This document shows positions 1 to 11,551 of a stretch of 64,000 nt of DNA, in pieces (positions within the stretch are counted from its first letter, which is position 1; every line of letters starts with the position of its first letter). The stretch is taken from positions 43,036,496 to 43,100,495 of the forward strand of contig JALIGW010000003.1 in the NCBI GenBank assembly GCA_023053685.1. Direction: 5' to 3'. The notes under the pieces are model-generated. The model had not been told where the DNA came from. It saw only the letters and a program-made list of their open reading frames with translations, and ran no database searches. A program made the position numbers and the translations under genes. The DNA comes from Diadophis punctatus similis. Taxonomy: Eukaryota > Chordata > Lepidosauria > Squamata > Dipsadidae.

Positions 1-233
1 TCTCACACAGAATATGAAATATATCTCACGGTCTTGAATTAAAAAGAGGAAGATATAGAACAAATTGCTAAGTAACAAAATGCAATTTACCATATATTTT
101 CATAAGTAAATGAAAATATTATAAATTTCATAAAACCAGTGCTTTTCTTTAAAGATGGAATCTGGATGCTAAAGGGTGGAGCAGTACATAACTCTCTCTT
201 ATCTAGTTATCTATCTTGTGTTTATCTCTAAAG

Positions 234-617
234 CCGTGATGGCGAACCTATGGCACGGGTGCCACAAGTGGCACGCGGAGCCATATCGGTGGACACGCGA
301 GCTCAGGTCCGGCGTGCATGTGTGCACCAGCCGGCTGATTTTTGGGCCTTCTGGGCCTACTGGGAGTCGGGAAACAGGCTGTTTCCAGCCTCCAGAGGGG
401 GTGGGGAAGGCCGTTTTCGCCCTCCCCAGGCTCCTAGAAAGGCTCTGGAGCCTGGGGAGAGTGAAAAATGGGCGTGCCATTGCATGCTGGGAGCAGGGGG
501 GGTCATGCGTGCATGTGCGGGGGTGCATGGAATTATGAGTGTAGGCACGCACACACGTGATCCCCCACATTCCCCCCCCCTTTTGGCACGCGAACCAAAA
601 AAGGTTCGCCATCACTG
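234..617 (+). mobile_element. Non-autonomous hAT element (CAGTGATGGCGAACCT family), copy 1
   Basis: The ends form terminal inverted repeats: CCGTGATGGCGAACCT on the left, and the right end read backwards is CAGTGATGGCGAACCT. An exact 8-bp target duplication, CTCTAAAG, flanks it at 226-233 and 618-625, which is the hAT signature. The 384-bp interior is GC-rich and carries no transposase, so it must have been moved in trans. Open frames across it on both strands are by-products of its GC content. Two further copies lie near 47.6-48.0 kb and 53.3-54.0 kb. Confidence 0.88.
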
Positions 618-625
618 CTCTAAAG

Positions 626-2050
626 TGAGGGATGACACTCCTGAGATATTTATGGAGTTTCCCTTATTCTTTACAGCTTAAAATATTGTTATAGTGAGAG
701 AATCCTAATTCTCAAAATGCCTATTTTAACTTAACATATTACAGAAGAGATTTCTAAAAGCCAGATTTTTTTTGGAGGGGGGGGGGGCTTTCTGATAACT
801 GAAGTTGCTAATCTAAATCTCTGATCAGTCTTGGGTTTGTTTTGTTTTATTTGGCAGTACTCTACAACCTCCAGGTTTTTGTTAGCATAGAGGGGCATAA
901 GGGGAAATTCATATTGCTATAATAAATATAGATGTTGATGAGTTGAAAGGTGGTGATCCTCTGAGTGAAAGGAGATGATCATAATGCTGCCAGCAAAGGA
1001 GTAGCAAGGTTTGCCAGAAGCTAAATACATATGGGAGAATAATGGAAGAAAAGAAAAGAAAAGAAAGAAAAAAGAAAAGAAAAGTTGTCTGAGTGAGAAT
1101 TTGAATATAATTAAATGGTACATTGACTTTTTTATTCAGTGATTTAATAATAATAATTAGCACTTTATGTAGCACCTTTTGTGGATTTTTATCTTTATGT
1201 CAACACTTGTAGCACATCCAGCATACCTCAAGGCAGCTACATTGGGACTTCACCAAGACAAGGCAACAAAAAGAAAGAAAACAGTTCAGTCTCTGGACTA
1301 AGTGATTAAGTAGTCTTACTTCCTCCACCTAAACAGATTCTCCAACAGACCCCTGTTTTCTATTTTAAGCTGTATGCATGAGGCTGCCACACAGATGGAC
1401 CATTCCAATATCTTGTTGCTGACTTCCACCCCAACATTTTGAATTATATCAGAACACACCATGGCAATCTTCTGTTTCAGCTAATGTCCTAGCTGCAGAG
1501 ATATTAAGACTATCTCCAACAAACTGAATTTTTGAGATAGGGAATGAGTAAAGGCATTAGGAATGTAGGACTGGGCAAATATGGCATTTCTCTCCAGCAT
1601 CCCATTGACATTTAGGATCATTAAAGCTGATTGATAGCATCCAGGTCCCTATTCCCCTGACTGTACCACAGCTGAGGTTTCCTTGGAAAGCTTCTGTTTG
1701 AATCAAATTTAAACTCTGTTTGAACATACGAATCTTTGCTCTTATAAAAGACATATAAAGAATAGAAATGCTAGGTAAGGTCAAGCTGGTCGATTTTACA
1801 AACAGTGTCTTTTGGATGTATTATTCCTACTATCACTACTTTTAAAAGATCCATAGTGGTAATGCTTAATTTGTATCAGTGGGAGATCCCAGCAGGTCCA
1901 TCTTGACCCTAACAGAATTTCCACCCAAAAGTGAAAACATTAAAACAAAAGAGAAGAGAGGAAGGAAGCTTTACAGGGATGCCTCTTTGATGCGATTGCA
2001 ATCTCCCTGATCAGCAGGCCTGAAGAGTTGGGATGGAGCAGGCAAAGGCT
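626..2050. other. No recognised gene or element; low-complexity patches
   Basis: A T-run/G-run sits at about 764-788 and a GAAA-rich purine tract at about 1044-1084. A short ATA/ATT patch occurs near 1147-1160. A 75-codon minus-strand frame at 1557-1784 has no recognisable motif and I do not call it a gene. Confidence 0.5.
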
Positions 2051-2059
2051 ATGCGTGCA

Positions 2060-2330
2060 TGTCTGCGCACTCATCTGTCAAAAGGGAGAGAAGCAGCGAT
2101 GTGGGGGGTCTATCATTAACCTGGCTCTATGAGAGGCAAATTACAGACTTGGTGACACAATTAGACCAATGCTATAGGAAATGGAAGAACAAAATCATGT
2201 TGCTGTGAATTATTTTAGCACCGTCTCCTTTGATTTGAATACAATAGCCTAGGTAAAATTAGCCACTGTTCTTTTTTGACAGGGGATGATAGACATTGGT
2301 GCTCGGTATTGGAGATGGTGAGAAGAGGAA
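2060..2330. promoter_or_regulatory. Candidate conserved non-coding element
   Basis: The block is free of recognised repeats, has balanced base composition and no long frame, and contains clustered AT-rich homeodomain-type cores (CAATTA, GAATTATTTT). The look is that of a vertebrate conserved non-coding element, but conservation cannot be seen from one sequence. This is an inference only. Confidence 0.25.
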
Positions 2331-2569
2331 CTTACGACACCTAACCTTGATGACAGCAAAATCATTATACCATTAGTTGGCAAATCGGATACGGAAGCCT
2401 GATGCAAGCCAATCCAATGTATGATTGTTGGGAAGGATATGGGATGTGGCTTTTAATTCCTCACTTTCTCTTATAATTATGAAGAATGTTTATTTATCAT
2501 TATTATCATACATTTGCCTGCTCGGTATTTGCAGCATATTATCACAGTATTTTTCAAACCCAAATCTAT

Positions 2570-2760
2570 TGTGCAGTAATACTTAGACTTATATACCACT
2601 CCATAATGCTTTGCAGAACTCTCTAAGTAGTTTACAGAGTCAGCATATTGCCCCCAACATTCTGGGTCCTCATTTTACTGACATTGGAAGGATAGAAGCT
2701 GTGTCAACCTTGAGCCAATCAGAATCAAACTCCTGGCTGTGGACAGAGTTAGCCTGCAAT
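2570..2760 (-). mobile_element. Old tRNA-derived squamate SINE fragment
   Basis: Read on the minus strand it matches the body of the better-preserved copies at 32290-32525, 34962-35214 and 54181-54428. Shared landmarks are the CAGCATATTGCCCCCAAC block, the TCCTCATTTTAC block and the ACTTAGACTTATATACC end. The tRNA-like head has decayed. This is the most diverged copy of the family in the window. Confidence 0.65.
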
Positions 2761-3564
2761 ATTGCATTCTGGATCAGAATGAAAAATTGAATGAAAAATT
2801 ATTTTATGACAAATAACAGTACAATTCAATTGGGTTATTTCAAGAAAGTAAACATGCCTAGGGCTGCAGCCTAATATTGTAATCACAGATGGTATATACA
2901 GAAATAAGTCATTTCAAGATATGCTTTTAAATTGTGGCATTTGCTCCTCCAGGTGACAATATATAGGGACATAGCCTAAATGTATATGAATAAGCACATT
3001 TCCTGATCTCAAATATTTTAGATAGTGTAATTCAGAAAGAAGCAATCTAATGCATTCTAGAAATATTTGAATGCACTGGGTTTCTCATAATCAGTGAGTG
3101 AGGTAGTTGCTTACTGTATATCTTACTTTTAAAAATTGCTGCAAACCAGGGCACAGTTACATGGAGCAAAGGTAAATACTTTTTATGTTAATATATAATT
3201 TCTGACACAGGCAATTATGATGTGGGCATTATATTAGCAAATTTCATAATTGAAAGATAGTTAGGACATGGGTTTGCAACAACCCTAGCCACCCTGAAAA
3301 ATAACAATTGTTCATGGCTATTATAATTTAAAATATTAGGATAATATAAGGCATTTTACCTCTGCATTTTAAATGTTGATATTAGGGATATTAGCAACCA
3401 CAGAATACAGAAGCTATATTTTTCATTCTGCTTTGAAGAACTAACCTTGTGCTCTGGAGTATGGCTTCATGAACAGCATAAGATATATTTATTCAGAAAT
3501 TGGTCTTGTACTAGCACTTGCTATATAGCACCATTGTCCTGATTTGGCACCAAGCCTAATCTCA

Positions 3565-3943
3565 TAGAATACTTAATTTACAATCAGAGTTAGGACTAGA
3601 ACTTCCATAACTAAGTGATGCAGTTATTGACTTGCACCCAATTTTATGACCTTTTTTCTGTGGTTGCTAAGAATCACTAATGTCATTAAGTGAACCATAC
3701 AGTCATTAAGCAAAACTGGCTTCCCCATTGACTTATGCTTGTCGGAAGTCCCCTGGGAAGGTCATAAATGACTATCATGTTGAATGCTGCAATTGTCATA
3801 AATACATTGCTGGTTGCTAAGTAATTGAATTTTGATCAAGTGTCCATGGGGACTTTGAGGACCGATTGTGAGTAACTTTTTGCAGTGATGTTGTAACTTT
3901 GAATGGTTGTTAAATGAATGGTCATAAAGTCGAGAACTACCTG
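3565..3943. mobile_element. Tigger/pogo-like MITE (CAGGTAGTCC family), diverged copy
   Basis: The right end reads CGAGAACTACCTG followed by TA. The interior follows the same order as the clearer copy at 10763-11157: the CTAAGTGA, CTTCCCCATTGACTT and TTTTGATCA blocks, then TTGTAACTTTGAA. The left end has decayed, so its boundary is approximate. There is no transposase. The TA target and this terminal repeat suggest the Tc1/mariner superfamily (pogo/Tigger type). Confidence 0.7.
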
Positions 3944-4116
3944 TAGAGCAATTCAAGTTGTTTTTTTAAGTCACTTGTGGCAGATCAGAGGTGTCTCTCT
4001 CTGTGCACGGTTGAAACTTATCTGTAAAGTTCCATCATCTATCAAAATAACTACTTACCTACCATCTATTTTAGGCACTGCAGACTCCAGTTGAGTTGGA
4101 TCTTTTTTTTTTACTT

Positions 4117-4164
4117 ACTTTTTACCAATTTGGTTTTACCAATAAAACCAAATTGGTAAAAAGT
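4117..4164. repeat. Perfect 22-bp inverted repeat with 4-nt loop
   Basis: The arms 4117-4138 and 4143-4164 are exact reverse complements, with the loop CCAA at 4139-4142. Both arms contain ACCAATTTGGT, itself a palindrome. The right arm sits next to the L2-like fragment that begins near 4165. It belongs to no element I recognise. Confidence 0.9.
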
Positions 4165-4560
4165 ATAAGATAAGTAGGATTATAAAGAGAAATAAAAATA
4201 AACGAACAATGAACAAGATGATAGGACATATACAAGCTTAGGATTTATCTTACAGAAGTGCCAAACACCTTGCCCCAAGACATGGGAGAATAGCCAGGTC
4301 TTTAGGGCTTTATGGCTATCCCGAGTCACACAGATCTCCAAAGGAATCTCATTCCAGAAGACAGTCACCACAACAGGGAAAGCATGTTTTCTCGGTCCTA
4401 ACAGACGACACTGATTATTTGAAGAAACCTGAACCACACCAAACTCTTCGTCTCTTATTGATTGGGCAGGCACCATGAAGGATAGGCAGTCTCTCAGGTA
4501 ACTAGACTCTATGCCTTGTAGTATATAGTTGAGGAAATCAATATGTTCATCACTCACTTC
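4165..4560 (-). pseudogene. L2-like LINE 3' fragment (reverse transcriptase C-terminal end)
   Basis: The minus-strand frame 4180-4557 ends in a segment like WNEIPLEI followed by KALKTWLFSH. This is the characteristic C-terminal tail of L2/CR1-type ORF2, equivalent to the KIWLFWQAG tail at 12459-12836. Only the last roughly 120 codons remain, with no catalytic core, so it is a dead 5'-truncated copy. The assignment rests on the LKTWLF-type tail and is moderately secure. Confidence 0.5.
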
Positions 4561-5111
4561 AGTATTTTCATGAGAAAAGTGCCTTGGGAAAGTATAAGAT
4601 ATCAGTAACTATAGGCATAGTCCTTTAAATAAAATAAAATTGTGGGGATTGAAATAATAGAAATGTATATTATTGGGGATGCGGTGTCATAGCACCGTAA
4701 TGACGATGGAGCTGCTAGCCAGAAATGGTCTGCATTCTAGCACTTCGAGCCTGGCTCTGCGAGCCATGGGGGCTGCTACCACTCGCACCCCAGTTCCTGC
4801 CCAGCCAGCAGTTCGAAAGTATGTAATATTGCAAGTAGATAAATGGATACCACTTTGGTAGGAAAATCCTATCAGCATTTGTGTGTGCAGAGAGCAGAAG
4901 CCGGTGCTGGACCTGGCCAGACGTGAGGCAACGCAATACAAGGTGAGGCCAGACAAGGCAAGGAGAGACTGGAGGAGGAGTCTAGAAGAGCCAGCAACCC
5001 AAGCACTGCTAGTCAGCTGGTATATAAGCTTGTTTCTCCCCTGCGGTGCAGCAAGGATAGGCATGCAAGTGCTGAACTGAATGAACCAGCAACTTAGGCT
5101 GTCAGGACTAG

Positions 5112-6147
5112 CATGGGTGTTGGCAACCCGCAGCTCCAGAGCCGCATATGGCTCTTTTGGCCCTCTGCTGTGGCTCCCTGTCCCATCACTGGTTGGCCCT
5201 GCCCCTTGCCCCTTTTATTTCCTTTTTGGATATTTTTGGAAATCAAGACTGGCTGAGGAACAATCACCAGCCACAGCGGATGCTTCCCTTCGGGCGAGCT
5301 GTGGCTGAGCTGGGAGTGTGCACACGTGCTGGGAGACCCTCCTCAAGCGAGGGCCAAAGCATAGGAAAGGCACGCGCAAGGTGGAGGGTCTCCGCATCCT
5401 GTTGCATCCACCCTGCGTGTTGCCTTTTCTGTGCTTTGGCGCTCACTTGAGGAGGGTCTCCCCATGCGTGTGCATGCTCCAGGCTCAGTCACAGTCGGCC
5501 AGGGGGGTCACGAGAGGAGGAGTGGGAGGAGGGTCACCAGAGAGTGCAGGAGCGAAGCGGCCCTGTACCTGCCTTTGTGCCAGAAGGAGAAGGGGGAGAG
5601 GAGGATGGTCACCCAGAGAGAGAGGGGGAGAGAGAGAGACATAGAGAGACATACACAGAGTGATACACGGGGTGAGAGAGAGACATAGAGACACAGAGAG
5701 GGGGTACACAGAGAGGGGGGTAAGACACCCCACCCCCACACCCCCCCACAGTGAAACACAGAAAGAGGGGAGAGAGGGGGGAAAGATAGGGAGAGGGGGA
5801 GAGAGATACAGAGGGGGAGAGAGACACAGAGGGGGGAAAGAGGAGAGAGGGGGGAGAGAGGGGAAGATAGGAAGAGGGACAGAGAGAGACACAGAAAGAT
5901 ACAGAAAGAGGGGGTGGAGGGAGGGGAGAGAGAGTGGGGGAGAGGAGGAGAGGGGAGGGGGAGAGAGACATAGAGAGAGAGAATGGTTTTGTGGCTGGGT
6001 AGGCGTGGCTAGGGGGTAATGTGACTGGTTGGGAGTGACATTGAGTTGGCCACGCCCACCCAAGTTTTGTGGCTCCCGGTGTGTGTTTTTTCTGTGGGAA
6101 ACAGGTCCAAATAGCTCTTTGACTATTTAAGATTGCAGACCCCTGGT
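5112..6147. mobile_element. Non-autonomous hAT element nested in a SINE-like repeat
   Basis: The left end CATGGGTGTTGGCAAC and the right end, read backwards CAGGGGTCTGCAATC, form imperfect inverted repeats of the CAGGGGTCTGCAA type. The host sequence CTAGCAT is repeated on both sides. The uninterrupted repeat at 32724-33252 shows a single TCTAGCATG at this point, which fits an insertion with target duplication. Subterminal GAGCCGCATATGGCTCTT and AAATAGCTCTTTG are typical of such elements. There is no transposase. The exact end bases are ambiguous by two or three. Confidence 0.75.
5585..5990 (+). repeat. Long GA-rich polypurine tract
   Basis: About 400 bp of nearly pure A/G (GAGAGAGGGGG, GAGACATAGAGA and similar) lies inside the hAT element. 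A short C-rich interruption (CACCCCACCCCCACACCC) sits at about 5727-5750. All the long proline/serine-leucine frames on the minus strand here are translations of this tract and are not genes. Confidence 0.9.
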
Positions 6148-6225
6148 CTAGCATTTGTAGATTTCCCTGACATTGTATGCCGCACGGTAAACAAAAAAAC
6201 AAGCAAACAAATAAACAAATAAATA

Positions 6226-6915
6226 ACATACTCATCACCCATGCTTTCTTTCTGAGTGACAATATTTTCTCTAGTGAAGGATCAATAGATTTATTTTTTC
6301 AGTTCATTCTTATTTCCAGTCTTGCCTTTTCCTTCTTCGGTTGCTTTAATTTTCATTTTCCCCCCTTCCTTTTCCTTTATATAGCATATGTATTCCATTC
6401 CAATCTTTTTATTCTTTATTTCTTTAATAAAAGAAATAATGTTACAGTTATGCTAATTTTGCTTTAGTATTCTTTGCTCAATCATTTATTCCTTCCATCA
6501 TGAATTATTTCTTCATTGGCATCTAAATTTTTTACTATGAAAATTTTAAATAATATAGTATGCCTTTCTTCCAGGGTTTTGTCTGTGTAAACATGTTTCT
6601 GTGTTAGTTTTCTTACCAGAGAAATATAGGAATGATATGCATTACTTGCGGCTTTGAGAACATTCAGGAAATGATCTTTGCAAGTGATCTTTAGTTGCTG
6701 TAGACTCACAACTGCCAGTTGAAAAGTTCTCCATGAAGTTCTATGAAACTAGGAATAGTTCAGTTCTTTAGAGTGGACTGACTGTTCTGCAAATTTCATC
6801 CTGCTTTTATTTACAGGTTTTCAGCATTATTATTCTTTATATATTTTTTCCATGCTTGATACTGGGAAAGTAGAACTGCTTTTTTCCCTCAATTTGCACT
6901 CTAGAAAGAGGAATG
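6226..6915. other. No recognised feature
   Basis: AT-rich DNA. No repeat family, motif or credible frame was recognised. Confidence 0.5.
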
Positions 6916-6919
6916 AATC

Positions 6920-7212
6920 AGTCATTAAGCGAATCCTTTTTATCCAATTGGCATTTTTTGACGAAAACCAGAAGTAAATGCTGGAAATCATTTTTTTTTA
7001 AAAAAACATGGACATGTGACTGTGGGATGCTGCAAATTCCTGAAAAAGGTGAGCCCAGTTGCCAAATGCCCAAAATGCAATAATGTGACCGTAGTGTTGT
7101 AGTTGTGCAGCTGTCATACCTTCAGGATCAGATCGCAAATACCTTTTGGGTGTCATTTTGTTGTAATTTTGAACGGTCACTAAATATCCACTTGCTAGGT
7201 AAGAATTATCTG
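6920..7212. mobile_element. Old Tigger/pogo-like MITE fragment
   Basis: Blocks shared with 10763-11157 appear in order: CATTAAGCGAATC, GGGATGCTGCAAAT, TTGTTGTAATTTTGAAC, CGGTCACTAAAT and a decayed terminal GGTAAGAATTATCTGG. A T/A-rich insertion interrupts it near 6991-7006. Both ends are too decayed to show a target site. Confidence 0.5.
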
Positions 7213-10200
7213 GACTACTGAAAACTCAGTTAGCCTTCTGAAACTGAGGACCTTGGTACAACATTGATCAATCCCTGTCCTTTAGTACTGTAGTCTAACT
7301 AAAGTGCTTGACACTGTCTATAGGTTGGCATTAGAGGTCCTTAGGTGAAAGCCGTTGAGATAGGTGACAGAAGGCTGTGAATTTTGGGAAGGAAATGGTG
7401 CTTGACCCTGTTAATTTGAAGGCGATCTCATTTTGTAGTGAAGAAATTTATGCAATGTTCTCCACTTGGTTTCAGTAGAAAAAATGAACAAATAAGTAAA
7501 ACATTGTTATATTAATTCTCAAGTCAGGTGATTTCCACTCAGTGACTGATACTGTTTTTTAGTATCATCCAATTATTGCAGTACCCTTATAATAGCAATG
7601 AGAACAGATTTTATATTGTGTCAACAGTGGTTGGGCAAACTAAGAAGACACTAAAAGTTGCTAAGACGAGATGACCAAAATCTCTGTAATCATCTAAAAA
7701 ACCCTGTCATCTGGTATGTAACAAATTCTAAATTATAAAGCCCTATGTTAAAATACATTCATTGTCTACAGCTTTAAAAATCTAGAATTTTCTTCAAATG
7801 GAGACTTGGTTTTTGTCTTTTTATGCACTAGTAAATATTTCATTGAAAGTTTAGTGAAGCGAAATTTAAACAAAAGGAAGTGTTATTGACTGTACTGAAA
7901 TTTGGAATTTTCACAAAATACTACAAAAGCCTACTGTGAATATAATGGGACTGAAAATAAAAGTATAAGAACTAAGAAAACCCCATGTCACTATGATAAG
8001 CTATTATGTTTTATTTATCTGGAAAAGTAGAGGTTAGATTACATTTGTTCTTTGAATATTTTGAACACGGAGCTAGATTATGAAAAAATATGACATAAAT
8101 TCAGATTTTAAAAAATGATTTTACAGGAAAAGATAATGACTTTATATATTTTATGGCGCTCCACCTGCAGTTTGGGAAGTAAAGCTTCTTCCTGAATAGA
8201 CAGTAAGGTAAGAAAAACCTCAAATCCATCCCATGGATAGATCCAAACCTTGGACTGACACTTGAGTTGGTGTTTGTTGATATCCAGGAAAATGGACTTG
8301 CTCAATAAAGTTAATAGTTAATTTAATACTGGCTCTATTAAATACTGCATTAATTCTAGGGTATTAGAATCAGAGACACATGATAATTATTTTTCCTACT
8401 GAATGCAGAGACTGGATATTTATTTATTTAATTTCCTTTTCTTCTGTAGTGCTTGAAAGTTTTGCCAACAAGATAAATGGTTGGCATTTGTAAAAGGATA
8501 ACTCCAGTCACTTTTAAGTGGACATTTTCTTTATGTTGTTTTCATTATATTGCAGGTCACAATGGAAAACAGGAAATAATGTTATTTTTGCACATTTTCA
8601 ATAATTCATACAGTTCCATCCTTTTTGGTATCTTTTTAAGGGCTACATAGTTCTACCTACTTATAAAATTGTGAAGGCTACACGTCCTAATTCTAATGCA
8701 TATATTATTCACCAAATAATTGTTATAAGTCTAGTAGAATAAACTCAAATGACAATTGGTCCAATTTCATCATATTTTTGCACATCTGTATCAAACTGTA
8801 TTTTGGGAATTATGCAAGTATTGTCTCATATGTTTCTACATGGTCTTTCTCTGATAACACATGTTCTTTGTTCATAATAATTTTGTCTAACTTGGATGGG
8901 TTAATATATTCTAAAATGAAATAAAATCAAAGAAAAATAAAACTACATTGAAATGTCAGAGTAGTAACTGCAGAAACAGCAGAAATGCATGTTTGTTATT
9001 GCAGAACTTTTGTTTCTGGTCCTACCAAGCCAACGATAAAGTAAAACCGTTCTGTTTATATGTGCCTTTCAAGCAACATTTTCATTAGAGAACAAAAGAT
9101 AAAAGTAATCAACATCTGATCATACATGAAGATGAAAGAATTTGACTGCGTGGTCATGTAGCTCACATGGGTGCAGAAAATATCACATATGTCAAAAACA
9201 TTCAAGAACTATGAAGATGCAAAAATTGATTTTGGATTCCTTACTAAAATGTCTATTTTCAATATATTTCCTTCCAATATCATTTCTACTTTATTTTAAT
9301 TGCATTTTAATAATCTTCTAAAACCTAGAACATTAGCATATTCGTACATTGTAAATGTGGAAAAAAATGTGAGATACACATATTAATCTGGAAGATTAAT
9401 TCAGATAAGTTTCTATATGGATTTTCAAAAGACTGAATTCATCAAGGATTACTATAAAAATGCAAGGATTCTTGTTGAAGGTCAATTTTTAATACCCTGA
9501 AAATCAATTTGATTGAAAGTTGAATAAATCTAGAGTTGCTAAATATCCTTTTTACACAAATATGGATGCAATGAAATTATTAAAACTGTGACTTTACCTA
9601 CCTGGAGCAAATCGTGTTGATACCAAAATGATGACTCTATCACAACTCTAAATTTGATAAATAAATTGCAATTTCATCATGTCCCTTCTTACCCACCCTG
9701 GACACTCTGATTGTAACCATCACTGATTTTTCTGATTACTCATCAGTGAAATTTAAGAAACATACAATAATGAATATGATTTTGAGAAGAGTTGGCTACA
9801 TATCACAATCATCAGAATCTGAAAGGAGAAGATCGATAGATTCCTGAACAAAGAACTATGGGAAATCTTATACTGGTCATTATAACACCTTTATAATAAC
9901 AGTGTACAATTTCTCTTTTGAAGCTTTTATTGAACAAATAAAACATGTATTGGAAGAAAGCAAAGAAATGCCCATCTGTACCATCATTTAGCAAAAGATG
10001 TAGTCTGGTGGTTTGAATTGTGTATTATACTTCTTTATTATTTTCCATGACAACACTTTTATGATGTTAAAAGTTTGAGAAATAGAGATTGAAAGCACAA
10101 GAAGTTTATTGTCAGACAATATTCAGACTGATCTCTTGAGTTTTCCATTGTTTTGAAAAATTCAAAAGGTATTGTTAAGAAGTCATATCAGGCAGGTATT

Positions 10201-10762
10201 TCTTCAGTCTGGAGACTAAAAACTCTCTAGTGAATAATTTTCAAATAAATGGAGGAGAATTCTGTTTTGCTTGCAAGCTCTTCACAGTCAGAACGAGGAA
10301 AGTTCTGTCATACTCTTTATGGCACATTAGTCACATCAGTCTAGCTTTGGAGGAGGTAAAAGGTTTACTGGAATATTTCAATAAACAGCTTCCTATCTCT
10401 AGAAGTTTAGCACGGCTTCACATGCAGCTTTGCACTTGCAAATATTCAAAAAAGGTAAACATAGTTGCTACTTAATTGTAACAGTTATTAGAAGTCCAAT
10501 GAATATGATTGTCTAAGAGGCAATGATAGTGCAACCATGGGAATTAACCCAGATAGCTAGAAATCTAGGATTTTGATGAAACTTTTTATAAAGCAATTTA
10601 TTGCTTGACATTATCCTCTAGAAGTTAAAGAAGTTGATAGCAGCATTTAATTATCTTACTGGGGGACATTTTTTGACTTCAATAATAATGCACACAATGA
10701 ACTTGGGTGTAAATCCAAGTAAATCTTGTTTAGAAATAAAAATCATTTTGTTGGAACATATA
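7213..10762. other. Long AT-rich stretch without recognised features
   Basis: About 3.5 kb with no repeat family, tRNA-like sequence or credible frame that I can name. Short frames at 8108-8305 and 10230-10475 look random. Confidence 0.45.
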
Positions 10763-11157
10763 CAGGTAGTCCTCGATTTACAACCACAACTGAGCCCAAA
10801 ATTTATGTTGCTAAGCAAGACAGTTGTTAAGTGAATTTTGCCCCATTTTAAGACTTTTCTTGCCACAGCTGTTAAGTGAATCATTGCATTTGTTATGTTA
10901 GTAACCCAGTTGTTAAGTGAATCTTGATTTCCCCATTAACTTTGCTTGTGTCAGAAGGTCGCAAAAGATGATCACATGACCCCAGAACAATGCAACTGTA
11001 AACATGAATCAGTGGCTAGGTATCCAAATTTTGATCACTGACCATGGGGGTGCTGCAATGGTTGTAAATGTGAAAAATGCCCATAAGTCACTTTTTAAAG
11101 TGCTGTTGTAACTTTGAACAGTCACTAAATGAACTGTTGTAAATCAAGGACTACCTG
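10763..11157. mobile_element. Tigger/pogo-like MITE (CAGGTAGTCC family), best copy
   Basis: The left end CAGGTAGTCCTCGATTTACA is mirrored by the right end TGTAAATCAAGGACTACCTG, a nearly perfect inverted repeat. Single TA dinucleotides flank it at 10761-10762 and 11158-11159. The 395-bp interior has no coding capacity but contains repeated GTTAAGTGAATC motifs. TA duplication and these ends place it with pogo/Tigger-type Tc1/mariner elements. Diverged relatives are at 3565-3943, 6920-7212 and 21812-22100. Confidence 0.85.
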
Positions 11158-11272
11158 TATTTAATACATAGACAAACGAATTAAATGAGCATTTCTAATG
11201 ATAGTCTTAAATAAAATTACCATCTGGGATGAGATATATACCTAATCAGTCAACCTTGACTACATTTTTAAT

Positions 11273-11326
11273 AAGAAAGAAAGAAAGAGGGAGGGAGGGA
11301 GGGAGAGAGGGAGAAAGAGAGAGAAG
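11273..11326 (+). repeat. GAAA/GGGA purine microsatellite
   Basis: A run of AAGA units passes into GGGA and GAGA units. It has no flanking element that I recognise. Confidence 0.9.
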
Positions 11327-11409
11327 GCAGGCAGCATCAGCAATGGTGGATCTTGATATAATAATTCTAACCCAGAGTTTGCCAGCCATGTTTGGACTTT
11401 CCTCTAAGC

Positions 11410-11543
11410 CATGGGTGTCAAACTCGCTGTGTCATGTTGCCGTCACATGACAGTTCGGAACGTTTTTTCCCCTTCACGGAGTTGGGGTGGGTATGGCCTG
11501 TGGGTGATGCATCTGGCTGTGGGCCGCCATTTTGACACCCCTG
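11410..11543. mobile_element. Short hAT MITE (CAGGGGTGTCAAA type)
   Basis: Ends CATGGGTGTCAAAC and, read backwards, CAGGGGTGTCAAAA are inverted repeats. Flanking octamers CTCTAAGC (11402-11409) and TTCTAAGC (11544-11551) match at 7 of 8 positions, consistent with a hAT target duplication. It is only 134 bp, so it is strictly non-autonomous. Confidence 0.82.
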
Positions 11544-11551
11544 TTCTAAGC

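Larger units (their letters stand above)
4673..6225 (+). mobile_element. Unidentified SINE-like repeat, copy 1, split by a hAT insertion
   Basis: The 5' part (4673-5111) and the 3' tail (about 6148-6225) are contiguous in the second copy at 32724-33252. The head, GGGGATGCGGTG, looks tRNA-derived; copy 2 keeps a B-box-like GGTTCAAACCC. The tail (GACATTGTATGCC) runs into an A-rich AAAC/AAAT tract. The body of about 450 bp shares TATATAAGCTTG-type and AGGATAGGCA blocks with copy 2. I do not know this family name. The interruption at 5112-6147 is annotated separately. Confidence 0.65.

Noticed and set aside
4687..5064. 125-codon minus-strand frame in the SINE-like repeat
   Set aside because: A related frame appears in copy 2 (32875-33150), but no motif or consistent start; best explained by shared repeat sequence.
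5485..6262. Minus-strand frames of 192 and 217 codons rich in Ser, Pro and Leu
   Set aside because: They read the GA-rich tract inside a hAT element; composition only, no motif.
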